A program made the position numbers and the translations under genes. The notes beneath the pieces are model-generated. The model was not told the origin of the DNA. It made no database searches and saw only the letters and a program-made list of their open reading frames with translations. Positions 43,414 through 56,970 of a stretch of 64,000 nt of DNA are shown one piece after another. The stretch is taken from contig NC_081546.1 of the NCBI RefSeq assembly GCF_901000735.1, positions 16,367,220 through 16,431,219 of the forward strand. Reading direction: 5' to 3'. Every line of letters begins with the position of its first letter. Positions within the stretch are counted from its first letter, which is position 1. The stretch comes from Corylus avellana. Lineage: Eukaryota; Streptophyta; Magnoliopsida; Fagales; Betulaceae.

Positions 43414-45296
43414 TTAAATTAAAACGCTTAGAAAAATTAATTTTGTTTCTATATTATTATTGAAGTTTTCTATTTCTTATTCTTATTTAAATGTTTGATC
43501 GAACAATCAATCGATCTTGGTGAATTAATTCGATTGATCGTGATAGGATCAAATAATCGATCAAACATCCGATCGATCAAGGTGAATTAGTTCGATTGAT
43601 CATGATATGATCAAATGATCGATCAAACATCCGATTGATCTTAATGAATTAGTTCGATTAATTGTGATAGGATCAAATGTTCGATCGAACATACGATCGA
43701 TCCTGGTGAATTAGTTTGATTGATCGTGATAGGAACAAATGATCGATCCAACATTTGATCGATCCTAATGAATTAGTTCGATTGATCGTGATAGGATCAA
43801 ATGTTCGATCAAACATCTGATTGATACTAATGAATTAGTTCGATTGATCGTGATAGAATCAAATGTCTGATCGACTCTACTAAATTAATTCGATTGATTG
43901 TAATAGGATCAAATTATCAATCAAACATCTGATCGATCATATTGAATTAATTCGATTGATCGTGATATGACCAAATGATCGATCAAACACCTAATTGATC
44001 CAGGTAAATTAGTTCGATTGATCGTGATAAGATCAAATAATCGATCGAACATCTGATCGATCCTAATGAATTAGTTCGATTGATCGTGATAGGGTTAAAT
44101 GTTCGATCAAACATCTGATCGATCCTAATGAATTAGTTCGATTAATCGTGATAGTGTTAAATGTTTAATCAAACATCCGATCGATCCTAGTGAATTAGTT
44201 CGATTAATCGTGATATGATCAATTGATAGATCAAACTGGATACAATTGAAGGCTCAATCGAACATTCAATTGAACTGTAAGCTTTTTATATTATCTTAGA
44301 GCCTTAGTTATATAGATTTTATATTATCTTTGGATTTTGAATTATTTTATAATTAATTATAAGATAAATATCAACTTAATGATCTTTATCATAAAAATGT
44401 ATTAAACAGAAATTTTTAGTTAATATTATAATAATAAAAACATATTACAAGAGAATTTTTTTAATTAAAAAAAACAAAAATAAATAAATAAATAAATAAA
44501 ATTTTAAAATTGTAAGTATAATTTTTTTTAAAAAAATACACCAAACAGTGGCGACATATAGGGCCGCCGCTAGTTGAGCTCATTAGCGGCGACTATTGAG
44601 TGCGCATAATATATTAGTGCCATCTATTGGCGTGGTTTCTAAAATTTTCAGACCATATTTTTTGACCAAAATCCCTAATCACCAAAATCCCACCTCCCTC
44701 ATCACTCTCTCACTCTCTCTCTCTCTCTCTCCAACGCACATTTCTCTCTCTCTCCGACAGCTCTCTTTCTGGTGCACCTCTCTCTCTCTGGCGCACTCTA
44801 CTCTCTCCGGCAGCTCTCTTTCTGGTGCACCTCTCTCTCTCCGGCGCACTCAACTCTCTCCGGTAGCTCTCTCTCCGGCGTACCTCTCTCCAGTATGAAC
44901 CCTGATTTGGTTTCATGTTAATATACTTTCTTGTAGCTAGTTAGTGTTTTTATTTTTTGAAATTTGATTGCAGAGTGTTGAATACATAAAGCTACGTTCC
45001 CTTTGTTACTGGTGGAGATATTGAAAGAAAAGGAAAGAACATACAATTTTCTAGATGTCGAATAAATGTATAAAAAATAAGAAGACAATGAAAAGTTTTG
45101 AGTATTTGATTTTGATTCCCAAGTGCTATGTCAGATTTTGATTTCCAAGTGCTCCAGCTTTCGGGGAGAGGGGTACGGGGTTCCTAATTTGGGTTTCTAT
45201 TTCATGAGTTATGATTAATTTTGGAATAGAGGCAGATCTGCAATTTTTTACGAAGCCATTCAAACTAAGGGCATTTTGATCATTGAGTCAAGTCTA

Positions 45297-48070
45297 TAAC
45301 TCCAATAAAAAAAATTAATTGTCCTCAACAGTGTCCACTCTAACAATGGATGCTAATAATGGAGCATTAGCGTCTACTAAAGTGGACGCTAAAGCACTTG
45401 TACAAAAATAAAAAAAGAAAAAATAATTGAAACTAAAAGCTCAACAGCGTTGATACATAACAGACGCTAAAGATGGCTTATTAGTGTCCACTTTTTATTG
45501 TGGACGCTAGAGACATGTCATTAGTGTTCAATTTAGTGGACGCTAATAGTCTTGTAGGAAAATTAAAAAAAAAAAAAACTACAAGATTAACAGCATCCAC
45601 ACAAAGTGGGCGCTAACGATATATCAATAGCATCCACTCCTAAAGTGGACGCTGAAGACATATCATTAGTGTCCAATTTAGTGGACGCTAATGGTCTTGT
45701 AAAAGAATAAAAAAACAAAAAACAAATAAAACTACAAGATTAACAGCGTCCACACATAGTGGAGTGTGGACGCTGATGATATATCAATAGCGTCCACTCC
45801 TAAAGTAGACGCTGAAGACATATCATTAGCGTCCAATTTAGTGGACGCTAAGGGTATTATTGAAGTTTTTTTTTAATTCTTATTCTTATTTAAATGTTTG
45901 ATTGAACAACTGATCGATCTTGGTGAATTAGTTCGATTGATCGTCATAAGATCAAATGATCGATCGAACATCCGATCGATCCAAATGAATTAGTTCGATT
46001 GATCGTGATAAGATCAAATTTTCGATCAAACGTCTGATCAATCATAGTAAATTAGTTCGATTGATCGTGAAAACAAATTCTCCTATTAAATTAAAACGCT
46101 TAGAAAAATTGTTTTTGTTTCTATATTATTGTTGAAGTTTTCTATTTCTTATTCTTATTTAAATGTTTGATCGAACAACCGATCGATCTTGGTGAATTAA
46201 TTCGATTGATCGTGATAGGACCAAATCGATCCAGGTGAATTAGTTCGATTGATCATGATATGATCAAATGATCGATCAAACATCCGATCGATCCTAATGA
46301 ATTAGTTCGATTGATCCTAGTTGGGTCAAATATTTGATTGAACATCCGATCGATCCTGGTGAATTAGTTCGATTGATCGTGATAGGAACAAATGATCGAT
46401 CGATCCAAATGAATTAGTTCGATTGATCGTGATAGGATCAAATGTTCGATCAAAAATCAATCGATCCTAATGAATTAGTTCAATTGACTGGGATATGAAC
46501 AAATGATCGATCAAACATCCGATCGATCCTAATGAATTAGTTTGATTGATCGTGATAGGATCAAATATTCGATCAAATATCTGATCGATCCTAATGAATT
46601 AGATCGATTTACTGTGATAGAATCAAATGTCCGATCGATCCTATTGAATTAATTTGATTGATCGTGATATGATCAATTATCGTTCAAACATCTGATCGAT
46701 CATACAAAATTAATTTGATTGATCGTGATATGATCAAATGATTGATCAAACATCCGATCTCTCCTAATGAATTAGATAGATTGATCATGATAGGATCAAA
46801 TGATCAATCAAACATCCGATCAATCGAAGTGAATTAGTTTGATTGATCGTGATAGGATCAAATGATTGATCAAACATCCAATCGATCCTTGTGAATTTGT
46901 TCGATTGATCGTGATAGTGTTAAATATTCGATCAAACATCTGATTGATCCGAGTGAATTAGTTCGATTGATCGTGATATGATTAATTTATAGATCAAATT
47001 GGATACAATTGAAGGTTCAATTGAACATTCAATTGAACTGTATGCTTTTTATATTATCTTAGTGCCTTAGTTATACTAATCTTATATTATCTTTGGATTT
47101 TGTATTATTTTATAATTAATTATAAAATAAATATCAACTTAATGATCTTTATCACAAAAATTTATTAAACGGAAATTTTTATTTAATATTATAATAATAA
47201 AAACCTATTACAAGAGAAAAATTATAAAAATAAATAAATAAATAAAAATTAAAAAATTGTAAGTACAATATATATATATTAAAAAAATACTCCAAACAGC
47301 AACGACATGTATTTGAGCTAATTAGCGGCCACCGTAGTCGCCATTATTGAGTGTGCAAAATAAATTAGCACCATCTATTGGCACGGTTTCTGAAAATTTT
47401 CAGACCATATTTTTTGATCAAAATCCCTAATAACCAAAATCCCACCTCCCTCATCACTCTCTCACTCTCACTCTTTCTCTCTCGATCTCTCTCTCTCTCT
47501 CTCTCACTCTGGTGCACGTTTCTCTCTCTCTCCGGTAGCTCTCTTTTCGGCGCACCTCTCTCTCTGTGGCGCGCTCAACCCTCTCCGACAGCTCTCTCTT
47601 TGGTGCACCTCTCTCTCTCCGGCGCACTCAACTCTCTCCAGTAGCTCTGTCTCCGGCGTACCTCTCTTTGGTATAAACCCTGATTTGGTTTCTTGTAAAT
47701 ATACTTTCTAGAGCTAGTTAGTGTTTTTATTTTTCAAAATTTGATTGGAGAGTGTTGAATCCATAAAGTTACGTTCCCTTTGTTATTTGTGGAGATATTA
47801 AAAGAAAAGGAAAGAACATATAATTTTCTAGATGTCGAATAAATGTAGAAAAAATAATAAGAGAATGGAAAGTTTTGAGTATTTGATTTTGATGCCCAAG
47901 TGCTATGTCGGATTTTGATGCCGAAGTGCTCCAGCTTTCGGGGTGAGGGATACAGGGTTCCTAATTTGAGCTTCTATTTCATGAGTTCTGGTTAATTTTG
48001 GAATAGAGGCATCTCTGCAATTTTTAGCTAAGCCATTCAAGTTAAGGGCATTTTGATCATTGAGTCAAGT
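45297..48070 (+). repeat. Macrosatellite unit 3
   Basis: a 45297-45870; b 45905-47000 including a short spacer with AAACAAATTCTCCTATTAAA (46072-46091), the intact form of the MULE target; c 47001-47280; d 47281-47670; e 47671-48070. Confidence 0.8.
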
Positions 48071-50475
48071 CTATAACTCCTATAAAAAAAATTAATTGTA
48101 CTCAATAGCGTCGACTATGACAGCGGACGCTAATAATGGAGCATTAGCATCCACTTTAAAGCACTTGTACAAAAATAACAAATTAAAAACACTTTAAACT
48201 AAAAGCTTAACAGCATCGATATATAACAGACACTAATGATGGATCATTAGCGTCCACTTTTATTGTGGACGCTAAAGACATGTCATTAGCGTCCAATTTT
48301 GTGGACGCTAATAGTCTTGTAGAAAAAAAATAATAATAATAAAAAACAAATAACACTTCAAGATTAACAGCGTTTACACATAGTGAACGCTGATGATATA
48401 TCAATAGCATCCACTCCTAAAGTGGACATTGAAGATATATCATTAGCGTCCAATTTAGTGGACGCTAATGGTCTTATAAAAAAATAAAAACAAATAAAAC
48501 TACAAGATTAACAGCGTCCACACATAGTGGTAGTTGATGATAAATCAATAGCATCCACTCCTGAAGTGGACGCTGAAGACATATCATTAGCGTCCATTTA
48601 GTGGACGCTAATGGCATTATTAAAGTTTTCTAATTCTTATTCTTATTTAAATGTTTGATTGAACAACCGATCGATCTTGGTGAATTAGTTCGATTGATCG
48701 TGATAGGATCAAATGATCGATCGAACATCCGATCGATCCAAATGAATTAGTTCGATTGATCGTGATATGATCAAATTTTTGATCAAACATCCGATCGATC
48801 ATAATAAATTAATTCGATTGATCGTGAAAACAAATTCTACTATTAAATTAAAATGCTTAGAAAAATTAATTTTGTTTCTATATTATTATTGAAATTTTCT
48901 ATTTCTGATTCTTATTTAAATGTTTGATCGAACAACCGATCAATCTTGGTGAATTAATTTGATTGATCGTGATAGGATCAAATGATCGATCGAGGTGAAT
49001 TAGTTCGATTAATTGTGACAGAATCAAATGTTCGATCAAACATCCGATCGATTCAAATGAATTAGTTTGATTGATCATGATATGATTAAATGATCAATCA
49101 AACATGCGGTCGATCCTAATGAATTAGTTCGATTGATCGTGATAGAATTAACTGTTCGATCAAACATCGGATCGATCCTAAGGAATTAGTTTGATTGATC
49201 GTGATAGAATCAAATGCCCGATCGATCCTACTGAATTAATTCGATTGATAGTGATATGATCAAATTATCAATCAAACATCCGATCGATCCTACTGAATTA
49301 ATTTGATTGATCATGATATGGTTGAATGATCGATGAAACATCAGATCGATCCTAATGAATTAGTTAGATTGATCGTGACAGGATCAAATGATAGATCAAA
49401 CATCCGATTGATCTAGGTGAATTAGTTTGATTGATCATGATAGGATCAATTGATTGGTCAAAGATCCGATTGATCATAGTGAATTAGTTCGATTGATCCT
49501 GATAGGATCAAGTGATCGATTAAACATTCGATCGATCCTAATGAATTTATTCGATTGATCGTGATAGGGTTAAACGTTAGATCAAACATCTAATCGATCC
49601 AGTGAATTAGTTCGATTAGATGTTCAATTGAACATTCAATTAAACAGTAAGCTTTTTATATTATCTTAGTACCTTAGTTATATTGATCTTATATTATCTT
49701 TGGAATTTGAATTATTTTTTAATTAATTATAAGATAAATATCAACTTAATGATCTTTATCATAAAAATTTATTAATCGGAAATTTTTAGTTGATATTATA
49801 ATAATAAAAACATATTACAAGAGAAAAATTATAAAAAACAAAAATAAATAAATAAAAATTAAAAAATTGTAAGTATAATTTTTTTTTTTAAAAAAAAAAT
49901 ACCCCAAAGAGCGGCCACATATTGGGTCGCTATTATTTGAGCTCATTAGCGGCAACCGTAGTCGCCACTATTGAGTGCGCAAAATAAATTAGCACCATCT
50001 ATTGGCGCGGTTTCTGAAATTTTCAGACCATATTTTTTGACCAAAATCCCTAATCACCAATATCCCACCTCCCTCCTCACTCTCTCACTCTCACTCTCTC
50101 TCTCTCTCTCACTCACTCCGGCGCACGTTTCTATCTCTCTTCTGCAACTCTCTTTCCGGCGCACCTCTCTCTCTTCGGCGCAATCAACTCTCTCCGGTAT
50201 CTCAAGCGTACCTCTCTTCGGTATGAACTCGGATTTGGTTTCTTGTTAATAAACTTTCTAGTAGCTAGTTAGTGTTTTTATTTTTCGAAATTTGATTGGA
50301 GAGTGTTGAATCCATAATGCTACGTTTCGTTTGTTATTGGTGGAGATATTGAAAGAAAAGGAAAGAACATACAATTTTTTAGATGTCGAATAAATGTAGA
50401 AAAAATAAGGAGAGAATGGAAAGTTTTGAGTATTTGATTTTGATGCCCAAGTGCTATGTCGAATTTTGATGCCCA
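48071..50475 (+). repeat. Macrosatellite unit 4, module e truncated
   Basis: a 48071-48625; b 48655-49625; c 49626-49890; d 49891-50225; e 50226-50475, cut off after CCCAAGTGCT and fused straight to module a of unit 5. Confidence 0.8.
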
Positions 50476-52392
50476 AGTGCTAAACAAAAAAAAAATTAAA
50501 AACAATTTAAACTAAAAGCTCAATAGCGTCGATACATAACGGCGCTAATAATGGATCATTAGCATCCACTTTTATTGTGGACGCTAATGGTCTTGTAGAA
50601 AAATAAAAAAATAAAAAACAAATAAAACTACGAGATTAACAGCGTCCACACATAGTGGGTGCTGATGATATATCAATAACGTCCACTACTAAAGTGGACG
50701 CTGAAGACATATCATTAGCGTCCAATTTAGTGGACGCTAATGGTCTTGTAATTTTTTTTTTTTTTTTTTAAAAAAAAACAAATAAAATTACAAGATTAAC
50801 AGTGTCCACACATAGTGGAGTGTGGACACTGATGATATATGAATAGCGTCCACTCGTAAAGTGGACGCTGAAGACTTATCATTAGCGTCCAATTTAGTGG
50901 ACGCTAATGGTATTATTGAAGTTTTCTAATTCTTATTCTGATTTAAATGTTTGATTGAACAACCGATCGATCTTGGTGAATTGGTTTGATTGATCGTGAT
51001 AGGATCAAATGATCAATTGAACATCTGATCGATCGAAATGAATTGGTTCGATTGATCGTGATAAGATCAAATTTTTGATCAAACATCCGATCGATCATAG
51101 TAAATTAGTCCGATTGATCATGGAAACAAATTCTCCTATTACATTAAAATGCTTAGAAAAATTAATTTTGTTTCTATATTATTATTGAAGTTTTCTATTT
51201 CTAATTCTTATTTAAATGTTTGATCGAACAACCGATCGATCTTGGTGAATTAATTTGATTGATCGTGATTGGATCAAATTATTGATCAAACATCCGATCG
51301 ATCCAGGTGAATTAGTTCGATTGATCGTGATATGACCAGATGATCGATCAAATATCCGATCGATCGTAATGAATTAGTTCAATTGATCGTGATAGGATCA
51401 AATGCTCAATTGAACATCCGATCAATCCAGGTGAATTAGTTCAAATGATCATGATAGGAACAAATGATCGATCAAACATCCGATCGATCCTAATGAATTA
51501 GTTCGATTGATCGTGACAGAATCAAATGTTCGATCAAACATCCAATCGATTCAAATGCATTAATTTGATTGATCGTGATATGATTAAATGATCGATCAAA
51601 CATTCGATCGATCATAATGAATTAGTTCGATTGATCGTGGTAGGATCAAATGTTCGATCAATCATCTGATCGATCCTAATGAATTTGTTTGATTGATCGT
51701 GCTAGAATCAAATGTCCGATCAATCCTACTGAATTAATTTGATTGATCGCGATATGATCAAATTATCGATCAAACATCCAATCGATCTTACTGATTAATT
51801 CGATTCTTCGTGATATGATCAAATGATCAATCAAACATTCGATCGCTCCTAATGAATTTGTTAGATTGGTCGTGATAAGATCAAATGATCGATCAAATAT
51901 CCGATCGATCCAACGAATTAGTTTGATTGATCGTGATAGGAGCAAATGATCGATTCTAATGAATTAGTTCGATTGATCGTGATAGGATCAAATGATCGAT
52001 TAAACATCCGATCAATCCTAATGAATTTGTTCGATTGATTGTGATAGGGTTAAATGTTCGATCAAACATCTGATCGATCATAGTGAATTAGTTCGATGGA
52101 TCGTGATATGATCAATTGATAGATCAAATTGGGTACAATTGAAGGTTAAATCGAACATTCAATTGAAAAGTAACCTTTTTATATTATCTTAGTACCTTCG
52201 TTATATTGATCTTATATTATCTTTAGAATTTGTATTATTTTATAATTAATTATAAGATAAATATCAACTTAATGATCTTTATCATAAAAGTTTATTAAAC
52301 AGAAATTTTTAGTTAATATTATAATAATAAAAACATATTACAGGAGAAAAATTAAATAAATAAAAAAATAAAAATTAAAAAATTGTAGGTAT

Positions 52393-52429
<37 letters not shown>

Positions 52430-52787
52430 CCCCAAAGAGTGGCGACATATTGGGTCGCCTTTATTTGAGCTCATTAGCGGCGACCGTAGTCGCCGCTATT
52501 GAGTGCGCAAAATAAAATTTGCGCCATCTATTGGCGGTGTTTTTGAAATTTTTAGACCATATTTTTTGACCAAAATCCCTAATCACCAAAATCCCACATC
52601 CCTCATCACTCTCTCACTCTCAGTCTCACTTTCTCTCTTGATCTCTCTCTCTCTTACTCACTTTGGCACACGTTCTCTCTCTCTCTCTCTCTCTTCTGTA
52701 GCTCTCTTTCCGGCACAGCTCTCTCTCTCTCTCTGGCGCACTCAACTCTCTCCGGTAGCTCTCTCTTCGGCGTACCTCTCTCCGGAA
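50476..52787 (+). repeat. Macrosatellite unit 5, module e missing
   Basis: a 50476-50930; b 50945-52130; c 52131-52420; d 52421-52787. Instead of module e, unrelated sequence follows that is repeated at 61590. Confidence 0.8.
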
Positions 52788-55011
52788 TGAGTTTCTCCTA
52801 AATGCTTGAAAACCTTAAATGCCTCTGAATCACTCAAATAGTATCCATGAATTGTGATTTGAAGAAATTAAAAAATGTGTACTTCATCTCTTCTTCTCTT
52901 TCTATTTTTTCCCTACAGAGCTAATTGGTTCCTCTAAAAAACTGTCGTGGTCCCTGAAATTCTTCTAAATTTCAAGGAACAAATTTGAAAAATAAAAAAT
53001 AAAAAAGAATTGTTATGGCTGTTGCTATTACTCTGTTCAAGCAAAGAACTCAGTTTCTACTTTTTTGTATGAATCAGTCACATTGTTTTGGGTCTTTTTT
53101 TTCTTTTTCTTTTTTTCTTTTTTTTTTTTAATAAAAAGAAAAACCTAGGTAGGTGAAATGCAAGATCAGCTCTTGAATTCTCTAAAGACAATTCCAAGAC
53201 ACCTTTGTGTTTAAGCGTAATTCTAATACTAATAACCCATTATCCCTCTCCCCCTAATAGGAAGTCAGATTCAGAATTTTGGGTAAAGGAAGATTTCAAA
53301 GGAATGAAGAAAATATTCATTTGTGCTACAGTTAGAATATTGCAGAAAAGCTGTTGGTTTAACTCTCTACTTCTGGGGTAGTTTAGGTTTCAGCAGAATT
53401 TTTTTATTTTCTGAATATCTGTAAATTGTTGTGTCTTTTGCTACTGAGTTGCGTCTTGTTTCTTGAGATGTTTTCGGTTGGCTTTTGTTGGTTGTGGTTT
53501 CTCCTTTTGAGACTGGTTTGTAATATATGGAGATTGGTTTTGTGTTTCAGCTTGTTAAGAAAGAAAGTATTTACTCATTAAAAAAAAAAAAAAAGAAAAA
53601 AGACAGAGAGAACAACGAAAAGACATTTTTTATTTTATTTTATTTGTAAGCCTAGGGAACACCATTTCATTAAGAATATATGCAAAAAAGAAAAAGTATA
53701 CGAGTTGTATAATGTGTACTTCCTAATATTCATGGAGTTTGGAAATTTTGTGGGATGATGTTAGTTTTTTTTTTTTTAATAAGTAAAAATTTGGATTGAT
53801 GTTTATTATCTATCTAATGATGTTAAATTAACCATAGTGTTTGGATTGATGTTTATTATCTATCTAATGCTGCTATTTATTACCTGTTTGTTCTCCATGC
53901 CTAAGTCATTGCATCGGTTTGCTTAGGGCCCTTACACCTTGTCACCACAAACCTTGCAATCTGTTTTCTGTAAGTTTCTTGGTGTGTTGTTATTCTCTAT
54001 TTGTACCTTCTTCCCTTTTATTGCTACTACTCTAAATTGTTCACCTTTGTTATTTTGTGACAAAAATGGGGAATATTCATAAAGGGAGTAGTAGATTTGG
54101 GGGTATGTTACAGTTTTATATGCAAATATATTACTACTATTAAACTATTTATTGTCTACATATGTTCTTTATGGGTTTAATAAGTTTGTGCATTTTCAAG
54201 AAGACATTTTTATTCCAGTTTTCTACAGTAGTGTCTTTGTAATTAAGGTGTTCCATGTAATAGGAAATAGTTATGTTTTAGTGGTTTGATGGGGTTACTT
54301 TCTATTTCATTGAGTTGTATTCTGATTTTTTTTTTTTTTTTTGTCACCAAATTGTCAAAGGGGGAGATAGGTTTTATATTTGTTAGGAAAATTCTAGTGT
54401 CAAAAACAAGGGTTATTTGTTTATTTGGAATTGTTGCGATGGGAGGCAAATGAGTTGTTTGCTAGGGTTTGCAAGCCTGTGTCTACACCATAAAGGTTTT
54501 GTAAGTATAGACTGGTTGTAACAAACTTTTTTTCTATAGTGAAAATTTCTTGTGGGGTTGGCTAGCCCACAAAATGATTTTTATTTTGAAGAATTCTTTA
54601 AAAGTTCACTCCATTACCAAAATCTTTGTGTTATTTTTATTGTTCATATAGTGATGATTATATGCGGTGATTAGATTCTTAAAATTATTACTATTGGGAG
54701 GTGAACAAGTATTCACCTCCATCTAGGTGTTAGTTTGGGTCAATTAAATTTTTCACACTCGGATTATTATTAAACTGACTGCAAGTTTGTTTTGTCTATT
54801 AGTATCCCATGCTTGAATGCCTTCTATTGCTAATAGGTTATCCAATTGATCAGATCATTCTAAATGAGTTCAAAAGAAGTTACCCAATGTTTTTCATCAG
54901 GTCCATGTAGAGATCAAAGTTCTTGAGTGATAAATTTGGTAGAACAACTCAAAGATGAAATTTTTTTTATTATTAATTTCTTCATTTTCATTCCAAGTTT
55001 AAAACATCATT
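52788..55011. other. Sequence interrupting the array; no gene recognised
   Basis: Starts with about 90 bp (GAGTTTCTCCTAAATGCTTG onward) that recurs at 61590-61680. The rest is T-rich single-copy-looking DNA, with a direct repeat TTTGGATTGATGTTTATTAT at 53791 and 53840. Confidence 0.4.
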
Positions 55012-55243
55012 TGTAGCACCCCAGAATTTTTAAAGTTATTTAAATAGATTATTTTGATGATGATGTTATTTTGATATTCATTTTAGCCTGTGATTTTAAT
55101 TCTTGGGAAATTTATGGTATTACAGAGAGTGGTAATTGGTGAAATGATAGGATAGTAAATGATAAGAAGAATTATATTAGTAGGTAGAATAGTAAGCGAA
55201 GGTAGAATAGTCAATGGTAGGTATAATAGTATTGGTAGAAGAA

Positions 55244-55440
55244 TGGTAGAATTGTAGATGGATAAAGGTAGGTATAATAGTGTTGGTAGATGAAATAGTA
55301 AAATGAGGGTATAATTGTAGATGGATAAATGTAGGTATAATAGTATTGGTAGATGGAATAGTAAAATGAGGGTAGAATTGTAGATGGATAAATGTAGGTA
55401 TAATAGTGTTGGTAGATGAAATAGTAAAATGGAAGGTAGA
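55244..55440 (+). repeat. 63-bp minisatellite upstream of the LTR TATA box
   Basis: About three copies of a 63-bp unit that begins GTAGAATTGTAGATGGATAA, separated from the TATA box by about 20 bp. The units differ at a few bases. Confidence 0.75.
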
Positions 55441-56339
55441 ATAGTATTTGGTTTTTTTCCTATAAATAGAGCTCTTCCCCTTCACAAATTTCACCACTCC
55501 TCTCTCTTCTCTTCCACATATTCTTCCTTCTTCCGTTTTCTACTCGGTCTTTCTTTTTTCTGAAAGTGTTTACACGAAACAGAGAGAGAAAGGGCGAGAC
55601 AAAGCGTTGCAAGAAAGAAAGAATACGAGAGAGAGAACGGACTTGAGAAATTAGTTTCAAAAGATATACTAATGGTGTTAGTCAGATTGGAGCAACTAGA
55701 TCCTTCAGACCACTTTTTAGCTTCAGCCTAGAGGTAAGTAAATTCACTAGCCCTTCTAAAATTACTTCATGTCATGCTATTTATTCATTTTTGTATCAAA
55801 CTGTAAATGATTATTTTATTTACTTGTCATGGAGATATGTTGTATGCATGAAGGATTTTTAAAAGAATTATTTAGAAAGTTTCTATTTCTTTAAAAGCTT
55901 TCTAAGTAAAACAAGTTTATATTTGGAAAAGTTTCCATTTTGAGAAAAGAAAGTTGAGAAATGATGATGATTATAAGAAAGAAGAATGATGATAAACCCT
56001 CCTACATGACCCTAAGATACATAAAAAGAAGTACAAGAAATGAGTTAAATGTTTATGAAATGAGGGTACATGTATGGAGGAGAGTATTTTTGGCCCCAAG
56101 ATAAGTAAGGATGAGAGGATTTTGGTATCGATACTCGGATGAAAGCGAAACCACTGAAGGAGGCTATGCTAGAAGGTGATATTCCATCAACATGACCATT
56201 GAGTGCACCAAGAAAAGAGTTAATTGACGGTCGGGCATGGCTGAGGCCACAGTTCAGTGCCATGGTCACAAGGACCCACAACCCTCGTACACAGGGATGA
56301 TTGTGTACATGGGCCCTAATATGAGAAAATGATAATATA

Positions 56340-56490
56340 ATTTCAACGATGATATACTATGATGATTTACAACAATGATATACTATGATGATTTACAACG
56401 ATGATATATTATGATGATTTACAATGATGATTTACAACGATGATTTATAATGATGATGATTTATAAATATGATTTATGACGATGATTTAT
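56340..56490 (+). repeat. Short tandem repeat in the solo LTR
   Basis: Degenerate repeats of GATGATTTACAACRATGATA, about 26 bp period, shortening to GATGATTTA-type units. Confidence 0.6.
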
Positions 56491-56970
56491 TACTAGATAT
56501 AATAGTACGTATATGCTACGGGAGATGCAACTGTATATACATGTAGTATTATGGCTGGATGTATATTTATTTGTAAAAACGATTTTCAAAACTGAGAACA
56601 AGGAATAAAACTATTTATGGTTGTGGATTTTACTTGCTGGGCCCCCTTTGGGCTCATTCAGTTTTATTTCTTGTTTTCATGTAAAAAGGACGCTGGAATA
56701 GGAGGCCGGAATGGGGGTGGGAATACTTATTAACTTTCAAAGTCTTTTCATATCAGTTATTGTAATAATATGATATACCGTAACTAAAGTTTAATGTTTT
56801 CTAATTTCGCTTGTAATAAAATCTCTTGAAGAATGTTTTATATATTTATTGTATCCTTTAAAATCAATTACTCTGATAGACCTTATAGATCTTTGCCAAA
56901 AAAAAAAAAAAAGTTTGTTGTAAAAGAAGAAAAGTGGCAAACTCAGCCTTAACAGGCTAGGGATGTTACA

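Larger units (their letters stand above)
31411..45296 (+). repeat. Macrosatellite unit 2, split by the MULE
   Basis: a 31411-31890; b 31925-32109 interrupted at TTAAATTAAA by the MULE and resumed at 43424-44240; c 44241-44530; d 44531-44895; e 44896-45296. Without the insertion the unit is about 2.6 kb, like units 3 to 5. Confidence 0.8.
55012..56970 (+). mobile_element. Solo LTR of a Ty3/gypsy-type element
   Basis: TGTAGCACCCCAG at the left and GGGATGTTACA at the right give TGTA...TACA ends over 1,959 bp with no internal region. The flanks TCATT (55007-55011) and TAATT (56971-56975) agree at 4 of 5 bases, as expected for an aged target duplication. A TATAAATA box lies at 55461-55468 with a C/T-rich leader. 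Near the end is TTGCTGGGCCCCCTTTGGGC, a stretch seen in many gypsy LTRs. Confidence 0.72.
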
